The notes beneath the pieces are model-generated. The model made no database searches. It worked only from the letters and a program-made list of their open reading frames with translations, and had not been told where the DNA came from. A program made the position numbers and the translations under genes. Positions 1-8,994 of a stretch of DNA of 64,000 bases are shown piece after piece. Origin of the DNA: Algorimicrobium sediminis (GTDB lineage: Bacteria; Bacteroidota; Bacteroidia; Flavobacteriales; Flavobacteriaceae); assembly GCF_042684585.1 (NCBI RefSeq), contig NZ_JBHULS010000003.1, positions 186,001-250,000 on the forward strand, in the 5' to 3' direction. Every line of letters begins with the position of its first letter. The first letter of the stretch is position 1.

Positions 1-7
1 TTGAAAC

Positions 8-388
8 ATGAAAAACATTGGTTTTAAAAATAATATACGGACCATCCTATCTGTTTCTGGATTGGTGTTACTATTATTATTAGCACCATGCAAGGTAAGA
101 GACTTCATTCAAGCGGAGTTAAACCTGCCTAAACAAGAGGTTTTAAACAAAAGTCAGACCACCATTTCGCAAAGTAGCTGTGCGACTTTCAAGCTTTTAG
201 AAAGCACAGAAACGCCGTCTAAACCAACACCAAAAACCCCTAATCTGCTAGTAGTATTAAAGCCTAGCGCTGTTTTCGGACACAGTTACTTACCGCAACA
301 CCTTTCCGAAGATAACCTACTCAAAACACCTGCTCCGCAACCTATTCCGTTGTATATTTTATATCGGAATATTAAAATTTTCAGCTAA
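8..388 (+). CDS. small putative lipoprotein, conserved hypothetical
   Basis: A 126-residue protein with a basic N-terminus, a hydrophobic stretch at about residues 13-27 and Cys28 in the setting LLAPC, which looks like a lipobox although Pro at -1 is unusual. A second Cys lies near residue 58 and the middle is rich in Pro, Thr and Lys. The pattern of Cys followed by VRDFIQ and a later Cys resembles short unannotated proteins I associate with Bacteroidetes metal-efflux loci; that is recollection, not shown here. It probably sits in the periplasm or on a membrane surface. Function unknown. The next gene, 250 bp away, faces the same way. Confidence 0.55.
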   Translation: MKNIGFKNNIRTILSVSGLVLLLLLAPCKVRDFIQAELNLPKQEVLNKSQTTISQSSCATFKLLESTETPSKPTPKTPNLLVVLKPSAVFGHSYLPQHLSEDNLLKTPAPQPIPLYILYRNIKIFS

Positions 389-639
389 TTATTTTCTAAA
401 TAACAAAGCGCTACAAAAACGTGTCTGTCATGTAAAGTCAGTTTTCGTAATCACTTTGTTCACATTTAACTACAGTAGTCTTGGTACGTTGCTGTTTTTT
501 ACACCTATTTTAAAACATGTAAAATTGCCAAAACTAACTGATGGCTCTAACTAGGCTTGCCGTATTTTAAACATACGTAAATGGCCTTATTTAATACCAA
601 AAAATTAATTTAAAAAACCATTTAGAAAATAATAAAACA

Positions 640-1656
640 ATGACACAAGTAACTATAAAAAACGAATCAGGCTTAGTAACGCTTGCCTTGAGGCTAGTAG
701 TGGGTTGGACCTATTTTTCGGCATTTTGGCGCCGCACTATTTTAGCAGATAAACTAGACCCAGAGGTATCTGGCTATATTGGCGAAAAGTTTAATGCTTT
801 TTTACCAAATGCTTTGGGTATAAAACCCATAATTCAGTATTTAGTTGAAAACCCAGATGCGCTTTGGATAAGCATGATTCTATTTACCATAATTGAAGGT
901 ATTGTTGGTTTGTTTATAATTTTTGGTCTTGCCACACGTCTTATGAGTATGGGTGTTTTTGGTTTGGCAATGGGCATTTTACTCGGTTCTGGCTGGATAG
1001 GCACCACCTGTTTAGATGAATGGCAAATTGGCGTTCTTGGCATTGCCACAGGGTTTGTACTATTTTTAACAGGAAGCGGAAAGTATTCCGTAGACAACTA
1101 CTTAATTAAACGAAACCTTTCGCTAACCAAAACAAAATGGTTTGTATGGCTTGGTTCGGGATCGTTACCAATTTCAGAACGCCTATTTCCTAAATTCGTT
1201 TTGGTGGGTTCTGTGGCTATTCTTGGTGTAACACTAGTTACCAACCAAGTGTTTCACGGTGGTGTTTGGGGAACACTTCACAATAAATCGGTTAAACCAA
1301 AACTTGAAATATCTGACGCACGGATAGCAAAAAACACCCTTTCTTTTGATGTGTACCGCACCGAAGGCGTTGATGTTTATGGCTCCTGGGTTATTGGTAT
1401 CGAATTATTAAACGCAACCAATACGCCTATGTTAAGTTATTCGCAAGCAGACCTAGCTGCCATGCCAAAAACAGACATTACCAATTATTACGTGGCTAAA
1501 ATAAAACCGGGTAAACATAGTTTAGTAATACCGTTGGGCGCCAAAGCGCGATTGCGTTTTACAGACCAAAAACTTTCTAAAGTATCTGAAGGCACCTATT
1601 ACATTAAAATAACGGATATAAGTGGTGCTTCGTGGCAACAAAAAGTAACACTTTAA
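640..1656 (+). CDS. DoxD/DoxA-type membrane protein (TQO small subunit family)
   Basis: A 338-residue protein. The N-terminal half has four predicted membrane helices (about 12-30, 75-97, 100-118 and 128-148) of the DoxD/DoxX type, including the glycine-rich GILLGSGWIGTTC segment. A further helix near 182-200 leads into a mostly beta C-terminal domain (about 205-338) resembling DoxA. In archaeal thiosulfate:quinone oxidoreductase DoxD and DoxA are separate subunits; here they are fused, as in other Bacteroidetes annotations I know. Thiosulfate oxidation in this organism is inference only. A hairpin terminator follows directly, so it is probably monocistronic. Confidence 0.8.
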   Translation: MTQVTIKNESGLVTLALRLVVGWTYFSAFWRRTILADKLDPEVSGYIGEKFNAFLPNALGIKPIIQYLVENPDALWISMILFTIIEGIVGLFIIFGLATRLMSMGVFGLAMGILLGSGWIGTTCLDEWQIGVLGIATGFVLFLTGSGKYSVDNYLIKRNLSLTKTKWFVWLGSGSLPISERLFPKFVLVGSVAILGVTLVTNQVFHGGVWGTLHNKSVKPKLEISDARIAKNTLSFDVYRTEGVDVYGSWVIGIELLNATNTPMLSYSQADLAAMPKTDITNYYVAKIKPGKHSLVIPLGAKARLRFTDQKLSKVSEGTYYIKITDISGASWQQKVTL

Positions 1657-1677
1657 GCACGACATAATTTAGCTTCT

Positions 1678-1713
1678 AAATAGCGATTTTTAACCATTTA
1701 AAAATCGCTATTT
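1678..1713 (+). terminator. hairpin terminator after the DoxD/DoxA gene
   Basis: A perfect 14-bp stem (AAATAGCGATTTTT pairing with AAAAATCGCTATTT) around an 8-nt loop, with the U-rich end built into the stem. It starts 21 bp after the stop codon of the DoxD-type gene. Confidence 0.75.
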
Positions 1714-2219
1714 GTTTTCAAACCCATACCCTGTAAAACGTGCACACAGACGCATGCCAAAATTAGGCGCTTTATTTAAGATAATGGCATCCTTAATGTT
1801 TAAAACACCTTAAAACCTGATAGCTCCATATTTTCCGTCGTTACAGGAAAACTGTTTGTTGCTTTTTTTAAAAACAACCAAAATAACAGCTTAACTTATA
1901 GGGGCAATGGTTCGTAAATAAAACACAAGTACCACAAAATTTTAGGTATGTGGCAGTCTCCAACAAAGCACTCGCCTTGCACCTTACTATAAGGCAGTTT
2001 GCAGACTCTTTTGCTTATTTAACTTACATCTTATAAAATGTGCCACGAAAAACACAAAAAAACACTGAACTCTGCATGTTAAGCCTAGATGATATGCAAA
2101 AATTTTGTAATTTTAGTTGTCTGCTTCCATTTTAAATAAACCAATTTCTAATAATAGAATGCAGGTCGAAATATTAAACATAGCCGTTGTATTTCTGGCA
2201 CTTACACGCTTAAAAGCAA
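1714..2219. other. 506-bp intergenic region, no gene seen
   Basis: No open frame of credible length or recognisable RNA. A 22-23 codon frame (ATG at 2159) runs into the start of the next gene, but nothing supports its translation. No good TAnnTTTG element was found. Confidence 0.5.
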
Positions 2220-2873
2220 ATGATTTATAATACGGAAAAATATAAAGTTTACACTTGGAAACATTGGATGATTTTACATTGGATATTAAATCCAGGCCTG
2301 GCTATAAACGAGCTCATTTTAGGCCAACGAGTGCCAAAAATTAGCTTGGAAGATAAAACAAGTTCCAAACCTAGGTTGGAAAGAACTTTTGTACCGTGCC
2401 CACATTGCCACACACTTCACGATGGTAGAACTTGGACTACTAATAACGGTTTAGCTTTTAAAAATTGGTACGGACTGTATTGCCCGTATTGCCAAGGCAT
2501 TATTCCATGCGTTCGCAATGTTACCAGTTTAATTGTACTAGCCATAACATTTCCTGTTTGGGGTTGGTACCGAAAAAAACTAAAAGCCGCTTGGCTGCAA
2601 AAACAATCAAAACGCTACAAAAAAACCAAACCAGACCTAAAACCACACACCTTTAGTAACAAGCGCTGGATTGTTTCGGGACTACTTTGGGGTTTGTTTA
2701 TGTTTCTGGTTATGGCTGTAGCACTGCCATTTTTTAATAATCAGGAACTAACACCACAAACATTGTTTTTAAGTGGGTTTATTTGGACTTTAGGCGGGCT
2801 AGCTTTTGGTTACACCATGAAGTTATTTTTAAATAAAACCGGTAGAAACATCAAAAAATCGAATACTAATTAA
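2220..2873 (+). CDS. zinc-ribbon membrane protein, unknown function
   Basis: A 217-residue protein. Two CxxC knuckles (Cys60/Cys63 and Cys88/Cys91) can form one zinc ribbon, and another Cys lies at 97. Three hydrophobic segments follow (about 101-117, 150-171 and 182-203), with a strongly basic linker at 118-150. The zinc ribbon should therefore be cytoplasmic or at the membrane surface. I do not recognise a named family. It stands alone between two long intergenic regions, upstream of rpoD and in the same orientation. The start is the only ATG that keeps the N-terminal Tyr/Trp-rich segment. Confidence 0.65.
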   Translation: MIYNTEKYKVYTWKHWMILHWILNPGLAINELILGQRVPKISLEDKTSSKPRLERTFVPCPHCHTLHDGRTWTTNNGLAFKNWYGLYCPYCQGIIPCVRNVTSLIVLAITFPVWGWYRKKLKAAWLQKQSKRYKKTKPDLKPHTFSNKRWIVSGLLWGLFMFLVMAVALPFFNNQELTPQTLFLSGFIWTLGGLAFGYTMKLFLNKTGRNIKKSNTN

Positions 2874-3126
2874 ACCCACACAACTCGAAACTTAAATTGC
2901 AGCAAATTAAAAACTTTTGTAAGTTATTTTCTTAAAACGCTAAAAGCATACGTATTTAAATACGAAGCGTAATGGGCCAGGTATTCTCTCTTCTATTAGG
3001 GTTTTTAAAAACCTTAACTTGTTTATTTTAAAAAAAAAAGCATCATTTTGTAACAAAAACAGAACTCTTTACGTATAACCATTTGGAACATATTGTTCGA
3101 AATCAAAAAATACTTACAAAACGTAC

Positions 3127-3990
3127 ATGAGACAGCTTAAAATTACCAAGCAGGTTACTAACAGAGAAACGGCGTCGTTAGATAAATACCTTCAAGAAAT
3201 TGGAAAAGTAGATTTAATTACCGCAGATGAAGAAGTAGAATTAGCACAGCGCATAAAGGCTGGCGACCAAGTGGCCTTGGAAAAATTAACAAAAGCTAAT
3301 TTACGTTTCGTGGTATCGGTAGCAAAGCAATATCAAAATCAAGGATTAACACTTCCCGATTTAATTAATGAAGGAAATTTAGGTCTTATTAAAGCAGCGC
3401 AACGTTTTGATGAAACGCGTGGTTTTAAATTTATTTCATATGCCGTTTGGTGGATTCGCCAATCTATTTTACAAGCATTGGCAGAACAATCCAGAATTGT
3501 GCGTTTACCGCTTAACAAAATTGGCTCCATTAATAAAATAAATAAAACCTTTGCTTTTCTTGAGCAAGCTCATGAGCGTCCGCCAAGTGCCGAAGAAATT
3601 GCAAAGGAACTGGACATGACTATTAACGATGTTAAAGAGTCCATGAAAAATTCGGGCCGACACGTAAGTATGGATGCCCCTCTAGTTGAAGGCGAAGATA
3701 GCAACTTGTACGATGTTTTAAACTCTGGCGAGTCGCCAAATCCTGATCGCGATTTGCTACACGAATCCTTACGTACTGAAATTGAACGTGCTCTTGAAAC
3801 CCTAACACCACGTGAAGCAGATGTTATTCGTTTGTATTTTGGTTTAGGAAATCAACACCCAATGACATTGGAAGAAATAGGCGAAACCTTCGATTTAACG
3901 CGCGAACGTGTGCGTCAGATTAAAGAAAAAGCCATAAGAAGATTAAAGCATACTTCTAGAAGCAAAATATTAAAAACCTATTTAGGGTAA
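3127..3990 (+). CDS. rpoD: RNA polymerase primary sigma factor (sigma-70, Bacteroidetes type)
   Basis: A 287-residue sigma-70 protein, the short primary sigma typical of Bacteroidetes, which lacks the long region 1.1 of proteobacterial RpoD. Region 1.2 is at about 13-45 (SLDKYLQEIG, EEVELAQRIKAG), regions 2.1-2.4 at about 54-124 (LTKANLRFVVSVAKQYQNQG, FISYAVWWIRQSI), region 3 at about 133-207 and region 4 at about 222-280 with the helix-turn-helix LEEIGETFDLTRERVRQI. It directs core RNA polymerase to the -33 TTG / -7 TAnnTTTG promoters noted elsewhere in this window. It has a 250-bp upstream region containing two palindromes and ends before a terminator. Confidence 0.97.
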   Translation: MRQLKITKQVTNRETASLDKYLQEIGKVDLITADEEVELAQRIKAGDQVALEKLTKANLRFVVSVAKQYQNQGLTLPDLINEGNLGLIKAAQRFDETRGFKFISYAVWWIRQSILQALAEQSRIVRLPLNKIGSINKINKTFAFLEQAHERPPSAEEIAKELDMTINDVKESMKNSGRHVSMDAPLVEGEDSNLYDVLNSGESPNPDRDLLHESLRTEIERALETLTPREADVIRLYFGLGNQHPMTLEEIGETFDLTRERVRQIKEKAIRRLKHTSRSKILKTYLG

Positions 3991-4116
3991 ACAAATTTTT
4001 AGTACCACATTTACGGTGCTGTAAAAAACCGACTTACCACAAAGGCGCCTGCATTGTTCAAACTTCTTTAATAGCTTTGTTACCGCAAAATATATGGTGC
4101 TAATAAAAATACTTTA

Positions 4117-4147
4117 AGAGCCCAGAGTCCCGTACTTTGGGCTTTTT
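4117..4147 (+). terminator. rpoD terminator
   Basis: A GC-rich stem (AGCCCA pairing with TGGGCT, with AGT/ACT continuing it inside) followed by TTTTT, about 130 bp after the rpoD stop. Confidence 0.7.
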
Positions 4148-4493
4148 ACGTTTAAAAAAAGCTTTAACATTTTTGTTTTTTCAATTTTTTCAGTAGCTTT
4201 AAAACATAATGCGGTACTATTTTTCAAAATATAATTAGTTTCGCATCGTAATTCCCTTCAATTACTATAACAACATACGGCGCTGCCCAGAGCTTTAATA
4301 ACTAAACAAGAGCAGTTGTTTATTTTTTAAAACCCACAGCGCAAACAAGTTAAATAGTTACAAGCAGTTAAGGATACAACCTTCTGTGTTTTACTCACAT
4401 AACTACTTGTTTTCTAAATATTTTAGTAAACAAAATAAAAACATAACCAATTTATTTTATCTTTAACACTGCAAACAACCAAATCCGTAAAGC
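4148..4493. other. 346-bp leader region of the OmpA-family gene
   Basis: AT-rich, with no open frame of note. TATCTTTA at about 4458-4465 resembles the -7 element TAnnTTTG except for the last base and lies about 30 bp before the start codon, so it is a weak promoter candidate. Nothing else recognisable. Confidence 0.4.
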
Positions 4494-5660
4494 ATGATTT
4501 CACAACTACCCCGCCTCCTCTTTCTTTTCTTATTTATAGCGATAAATAGTATCCATGCACAGGACACTAATTACTTTTCATTATCTGCTGGTACCAATAT
4601 TATTGATAATAGCAATGGTAAAATTGTACCTTGGGATGCCAAACGTGTAGAATTTAGCAACCCTTTTTACTTGGAATTAGATTACCGATTCGGCAACCAC
4701 ATATCTGTTGCTTTGTTAGGAACTGCCAATGTATTTAACATAGCACGCTCCAATCCATCCGGAACTGGTTTAGAACGTAAAGAATATGATTTTTTTGGTG
4801 TTGATATTAGTGGTAAATATTACATAGACCCCTTGCTTTTTGACAACCCTAACATAGATCTTTATGCAGGACTTGGTTTAGGCTTTCATGATGTAGCCAA
4901 CGATAATGCCTTTACCGCAAATTTAAGTTTGGGTTTTAATTATTGGTTTCAAAACAATTTTGGAATCGCCGTTCAGGCCATGGCAAAAAAAGGCATTGGT
5001 GAAGAAGTCCCGGGTGTAAACAATTACTACCAATATAATATAGGGGTAAGTTACCGTTTCTTAAACGCTTCAAAAGCTAAAAAACAGGCGCGTTTAGCGG
5101 AAAAAGTGTCACCGGAAACAGAAGAGGAAAAAGAAGAAGCCATTGTTGAAGTTATTGTAGATGATACAGAAACACCCGCAACAACCAATGGTAACAATCC
5201 AAACGCCAATAATGCACCAGATTCCACAACAGATAGGTTGTTGGATGCCAATAATGTAACGGTTGAAAAAACAGAAGCCAACCAACTTGCGGCATTTCAG
5301 GAGGAGTTAAATGCTTTGGGCGTTGTTTATTTTGACAGAAACTCTTCGTATTACTACAAATCTGAAAAACTAAAGTTAGATACCATTATTCAATTTTTAC
5401 TTGCCCATCCGAATATTCAAATTACTATTAACAGTTACACCGATCCTACAGGTACCGAAAAATACAACAACTGGCTATCCGAACGCAGGTTGCAACGTGT
5501 AAAAACTTACATGACTACCAACGGTGTTGCCCCTGAACGTTTAGAAAGTTTCTCGAAAGGTGTCGATCCTGCAAACACCTGCAATGCCGATCATACAAAT
5601 TGTACGGAGGCAGAGCACCAACAACAACGGCGTGTAGAGTTTATAGTAAGTGAAATTTAA
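4494..5660 (+). CDS. OmpA-family outer-membrane protein
   Basis: A 388-residue protein. A signal peptide (about 1-22, ending HAQ) precedes an outer-membrane beta-barrel region (about 25-190). An acidic, Asn/Thr-rich linker follows (about 205-255), then a C-terminal OmpA peptidoglycan-binding domain (about 265-388) with the motif NSYTDPTGTEKYNNWLSERR and the closing QQRRVEF segment. The barrel sits in the outer membrane and the C-terminal domain should bind peptidoglycan. The linker compositionally resembles those of other Bacteroidetes OmpA proteins. A Cys pair within TCNADHTNC in the last 30 residues probably forms a disulfide. Monocistronic, followed by a strong terminator. Confidence 0.93.
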   Translation: MISQLPRLLFLFLFIAINSIHAQDTNYFSLSAGTNIIDNSNGKIVPWDAKRVEFSNPFYLELDYRFGNHISVALLGTANVFNIARSNPSGTGLERKEYDFFGVDISGKYYIDPLLFDNPNIDLYAGLGLGFHDVANDNAFTANLSLGFNYWFQNNFGIAVQAMAKKGIGEEVPGVNNYYQYNIGVSYRFLNASKAKKQARLAEKVSPETEEEKEEAIVEVIVDDTETPATTNGNNPNANNAPDSTTDRLLDANNVTVEKTEANQLAAFQEELNALGVVYFDRNSSYYYKSEKLKLDTIIQFLLAHPNIQITINSYTDPTGTEKYNNWLSERRLQRVKTYMTTNGVAPERLESFSKGVDPANTCNADHTNCTEAEHQQQRRVEFIVSEI

Positions 5661-5740
5661 TTCAATAACGAAAACAGTGGTTATAAACATAATCCGAAAC
5701 CAGATTTAACAAAACACACTGTTTGCACCACCATATCCAG

Positions 5741-5774
5741 GCTGCTTGGTACGTAATAACCAAGCAGCTTTTTA
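5741..5774 (+). terminator. terminator of the OmpA-family gene
   Basis: A perfect 10-bp stem (GCTGCTTGGT pairing with ACCAAGCAGC) with an 8-9-nt loop, followed by TTTTT. Confidence 0.85.
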
Positions 5775-5922
5775 GTTATAGCTTACCAAATAAACATGTA
5801 TAGTTGTTTAAAAAACAGCCGTGTACAACGGGTTTAGAGAGGTTTTTTTTAGAAATTTATTCTTGCAGTCGTCTATTTTGCGCAATTTATAATTAGTGTT
5901 ACAGCAGTCATTTTAATTTATT

Positions 5923-5930
5923 TATCTTTG
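5923..5930 (+). promoter_or_regulatory. -7 promoter element for rpe
   Basis: TATCTTTG matches the Bacteroidetes primary-sigma -7 consensus TAnnTTTG. It lies 26 bp before the rpe ATG, implying a leader of about 20 nt. No clear TTG is found at the ideal -33 spacing. Confidence 0.6.
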
Positions 5931-5955
5931 GCCAACAACAAAACAACACAAATTC

Positions 5956-6618
5956 ATGAATTCTAAAATAATAGCACCTTCCATGCTGGCTGCCGATTTT
6001 GGCAACCTTCAGCGCGACACCGAAATGGTAAACCAAAGTGAGGCCGATTGGTTTCATATTGATGTTATGGATGGTCATTTTGTACCCAACATATCCTACG
6101 GTATGCCTGTTATTGAAGCCATAAAAAAGCACGCTACCAAACCTTTGGATGTGCATTTAATGATTGAAAAGCCCGAGCGCTATATTGAAGAGTTTGCCCG
6201 CGTTGGTGCGGATATTATTACTGTTCATTATGAGTCTACCATTCATTTACATCGCACCCTCTCGCAAATTGAAAATGCAGGCTGCAAAACAGGCGTTGTG
6301 TTAAATTTAACCACACCCGTTTCTGTTTTGGAAGATATTTTACCTAAATGTTATATGGTTTTACTCATGTCCATAAACCCTGGTTTTGGCGGTCAGAAGT
6401 TTGAAGACATTACGTATAATAGGATAAAAAAACTGCGCAGCATGATAGATGCGCAAGGCTTGCAAACACGCATTGAAGTTGATGGCGGTGTTACCGACAA
6501 AAATATTAAGCAATTAGTAGCGGCAGGAGCCGATGCTTTTGTAGCAGGTAGCCATGTTTTTAAAAGTGCTAACCCAAGCAACGCCATTAAAACATTAAAA
6601 TTACTAGCTAATTCCTAA
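5956..6618 (+). CDS. rpe: ribulose-phosphate 3-epimerase
   Basis: A 220-residue TIM-barrel protein of usual family length. It interconverts D-ribulose 5-phosphate and D-xylulose 5-phosphate in the pentose phosphate pathway, in the cytoplasm. Family motifs in order: APSMLAADFGNL at the N-terminus, the metal/catalytic segment FHIDVMDGHFVPNI (His and Asp ligands), DVHLMIEKPERYI, MSINPGFGGQKF and the phosphate-gripping EVDGGVTDKN with GADAFVAGS near the C-terminus. The ATG at 5956 lies just downstream of a -7 element. It converges on the CBS-domain gene, with an unusual inverted repeat between them. Confidence 0.97.
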   Translation: MNSKIIAPSMLAADFGNLQRDTEMVNQSEADWFHIDVMDGHFVPNISYGMPVIEAIKKHATKPLDVHLMIEKPERYIEEFARVGADIITVHYESTIHLHRTLSQIENAGCKTGVVLNLTTPVSVLEDILPKCYMVLLMSINPGFGGQKFEDITYNRIKKLRSMIDAQGLQTRIEVDGGVTDKNIKQLVAAGADAFVAGSHVFKSANPSNAIKTLKLLANS

Positions 6619-6624
6619 CAAAAA

Positions 6625-6700
6625 TACTGTCTGAAAAAGGGTATGTAGGCCATAGCTTTTTAAAAATGCGTTACACTTGGCGCCGCTTTTTCAGACAGTA
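6625..6700. repeat. 76-bp element bounded by perfect 15-bp inverted repeats
   Basis: TACTGTCTGAAAAAG at 6625-6639 is perfectly repeated in inverted orientation at 6686-6700. The 46-bp interior has no open frame. It sits between the convergent ends of rpe and the CBS gene. No U-run follows either arm and the loop is long, so it does not look like an ordinary intrinsic terminator. No target-site duplication is evident. It may be a miniature mobile element or a long-range RNA hairpin. Confidence 0.6.
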
Positions 6701-6710
6701 AACTAGTCAC

Positions 6711-7133
6711 TTATTTATACTGATCTAATAAATACTTTATTAAATCGGTGGTAGTAACAATACCCACCAACTTATCGTTATCTACAATTGGTAGTGCGTG
6801 GAATTCTTTGGTTGCCAAAATTTCTGCCACTTCTTTAATTGTAGTTGTTGAAGGAACACTTACCAAATTTTTAGCCATTACCTGCTCTATGGTAAACATG
6901 TTGTAAACCACTGTATCTACGGTATCGTCGTCCTCATCTATGGCATCGGCAAAGCTAATTCGCAATAAATCGGTATAACTTAACATGCCCTTTATAGTAT
7001 CGCCACTAACAACAGGTATATGACGTATTTTTTTTGTTTTAAAAAGTTTTTCGGCTGTCTCTAGCTCATCTTTGTAGTTTAATGTTATAACCGTTTTAGT
7101 CATAATATCGGATACAGGTGCTCTTTTTTTCAT
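6711..7133 (-). CDS. tandem CBS-domain protein
   Basis: A 140-residue protein made of two CBS motifs (about 8-60 and 80-137), which together form one Bateman module. The first carries VSDIMTK, IRHIPVV and GMLSYTDLL; the second VEQ-type VMAKNLVSV, FHALPIV and GIVTTTDLI. Such modules bind adenine nucleotides and act as energy or ligand sensors for a partner protein. No effector domain is attached and no neighbour is an obvious partner, so the target is unknown. The minus strand upstream has TATATTTA, a near-consensus -7 element. Confidence 0.9.
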   Translation of the reverse strand: MKKRAPVSDIMTKTVITLNYKDELETAEKLFKTKKIRHIPVVSGDTIKGMLSYTDLLRISFADAIDEDDDTVDTVVYNMFTIEQVMAKNLVSVPSTTTIKEVAEILATKEFHALPIVDNDKLVGIVTTTDLIKYLLDQYK

Positions 7134-7491
7134 GGTGTTTAATTTTAAATTGATACCTAAATATACCGTCTTTATGGCCTATAAATTATGATAAAAATCA
7201 GCTTCTAGTTTTTTCTTCTGAAGAGGCGTTTACTGTTACAGCTAGTTCTAAAAATTTTTGAAAACTGTTCTTTTAAAAATTAATATAAGCTAACAAAAAC
7301 ATTTGTAAACAAATAAGAGCCATATTAAATGCGCCTTTTTTTTTGAAGGCGTTTCAAATTTCCCGACTACAATTTAAAGCGTAAACGCGGAAGCCAACAA
7401 AACTTAAATAGGCTGCTAGTGCTTAAATTTATTTAAAAAATACGGTCCAAAAACAAAACAACCACAAGGGAAAGTAATTTAATAAGTTGTA
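7134..7491. other. 358-bp intergenic region, nothing recognised
   Basis: AT-rich, with no plausible open frame. It contains one hairpin (GCGCCTT pairing with AAGGCGT around a T-run, about 7331-7352) without a following U-run on either strand, so I do not call it a terminator. Confidence 0.4.
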
Positions 7492-8334
7492 CTAATAGCC
7501 ATTAAAATTAAAATTGAGCATTTGCTTGGTTTTAGCATACACTTCAGGAAATTGCGCACGAAATTGTGCAGGCGTTTCAATAAACGATTCTATAATTACG
7601 GCCACAAACTCGTATGGATTTGTGTACGCGTAATCCCGCAAATAACCCGATTGCAATAAACGTTTGCGCAAGTCTTCTTCACGCGCTAAAATCTGGGCTA
7701 GCTCCTTAAAAGAATCTGCAAAAATAGTAGCACTAGCATCCCGGTTTTTTAAACTATTAAAGTGTATGGCGTGGGCAAACTCATGAATACCTAAATTTAA
7801 ATTATCGTTAGCTATGGAATAGCCCTCTTTAAAATCCTCCCAAGACAAAACCAAAGCCCGTAATTTTGGATTGTACTCGCCTTTATGCAAGGCACTATTT
7901 GTTTCGGAAAAAAAAGTCGTGGGGTACATAATTATATGGGTAATCATGTTTAAAGAATAATTACGAAACCCAAAAGTTAGCATAACAGCCGTGGCGCCAA
8001 CTAAAACCAAAATCTCATTAGTAATTTCCAAACCATTACGCGGAACAAATGTTTTGGTTTGTAAAAAAACTGCTAACCGGTGTCTGAAAACGCGTTTGTC
8101 TGAATCCGATAGGCGCTGGTAAAATCCAAATTGTGCGTTTAGGATCTGTTCCTGTGCCGCTGTAACCGATTTGTATGGTGGAATAATGTAGCGGTACAAA
8201 GGTCTGCGCTTTATAAGTATGTAACCCGTGTCTATTAAATTGGCCACAGCGTAAAAAACCATGCCCGTTAACCCACTTAACAAAATACCTGCCATAACCT
8301 TGTAGAATAAAGGAATTTCTTCAAATGGAATCAT
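7492..8334 (-). CDS. MtfA-like zinc metallopeptidase (M90 family)
   Basis: A 280-residue protein. A membrane helix at about 12-34 is followed by a domain with the zinc-binding signature HEFAH (His184, Glu185, His188) and a downstream Glu (about 242, in NPYEFVAVIIESF) suited to be the third ligand. In E. coli, MtfA is a soluble peptidase linked to regulation of glucose uptake through Mlc. The membrane anchor here and the lack of PTS genes nearby make that role unlikely to transfer directly. A 230-bp gap without a gene separates it from the exosortase pair on the same strand. Confidence 0.85.
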   Translation of the reverse strand: MIPFEEIPLFYKVMAGILLSGLTGMVFYAVANLIDTGYILIKRRPLYRYIIPPYKSVTAAQEQILNAQFGFYQRLSDSDKRVFRHRLAVFLQTKTFVPRNGLEITNEILVLVGATAVMLTFGFRNYSLNMITHIIMYPTTFFSETNSALHKGEYNPKLRALVLSWEDFKEGYSIANDNLNLGIHEFAHAIHFNSLKNRDASATIFADSFKELAQILAREEDLRKRLLQSGYLRDYAYTNPYEFVAVIIESFIETPAQFRAQFPEVYAKTKQMLNFNFNGY

Positions 8335-8565
8335 ATTAAGCTAGGTGTTAAAAGACTTTTAGGGTTTGCAAAAATTAGAATTTCAAGATACATAATGTCC
8401 TTGAAATGCCTCTTAAAAAAAACATAATAAATAAGGTATTGGCTCCTTTTTATTAGGCAACGTAAGTTGCCCATAAACGGCCTAAAAAAAGTACTTTCTA
8501 ATCGTTTACAAGCAGATTTTAAAAGGCTACCAAAACAGCATGCACCCATTTTGTAAACAGCACAA

Positions 8566-8994
8566 TTACGAAACTTTTTTATGATAGTAAAATGCTGGTA
8601 TAAGCAACAATAATAGCAGTGGCTGAATAAGGAATCGGCGCAGATTGAAAAATAAATAGTAGTCCGTTTGCCTTGGATTGATAACAAAGTATAAAAACAA
8701 GCTAATTAATACCACATAAGCCAAACTGTATAAAAGCACAGAAAATTTTAAGATGCCTATGTCTTTAAACAGCATAAATAATATTCCTAACGAAATAAGC
8801 GCATTTAGGCCATAGCGCAAACTGGTAAAAAGCGTGAGTTTTAATACTTCGCGCCGTGGCGAATCTAAATACAGATAGTCGTTTTTGAAAAAAGTAAGAT
8901 ACGGATCGTAAAACAATTGGTCTTCAAACAGACGAATTAACACCAATAAAGTTACCAAAATGATAACAACGCTATAGGTTACCAATTTTTTCAT
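8566..8994 (-). CDS. exosortase F system-associated membrane protein
   Basis: A 142-residue protein with four hydrophobic segments (about 4-22, 50-72, 80-103 and 112-138). Its start overlaps the end of the exosortase gene by 4 bp, indicating translational coupling. In Flavobacteriia a small membrane protein of this size regularly follows XrtF and is annotated as XrtF-associated. Its function is unknown. The assignment rests mainly on position and topology plus the recognisable RLFEDQLFYDPYLTFF segment. Confidence 0.8.
   Translation of the reverse strand: MKKLVTYSVVIILVTLLVLIRLFEDQLFYDPYLTFFKNDYLYLDSPRREVLKLTLFTSLRYGLNALISLGILFMLFKDIGILKFSVLLYSLAYVVLISLFLYFVINPRQTDYYLFFNLRRFLIQPLLLLLLIPAFYYHKKVS

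Noticed and set aside
2159..2230. Short hydrophobic frame just ahead of the zinc-ribbon gene
   Set aside because: A frame of about 23 codons can occur by chance in this AT-rich stretch; no start signal or conservation can be shown.
7331..7352. Hairpin GCGCCTT/AAGGCGT as terminator of the peptidase gene
   Set aside because: No T-run follows on the minus strand and it lies about 140 bp beyond the stop.
8331..8687. 118-residue minus-strand frame, Cys-rich, between the peptidase and the XrtF-associated gene
   Set aside because: It overlaps the XrtF-associated gene by 120 bp in another frame, has erratic composition and no recognisable domain or signal. The clear XrtF-associated frame is better supported.
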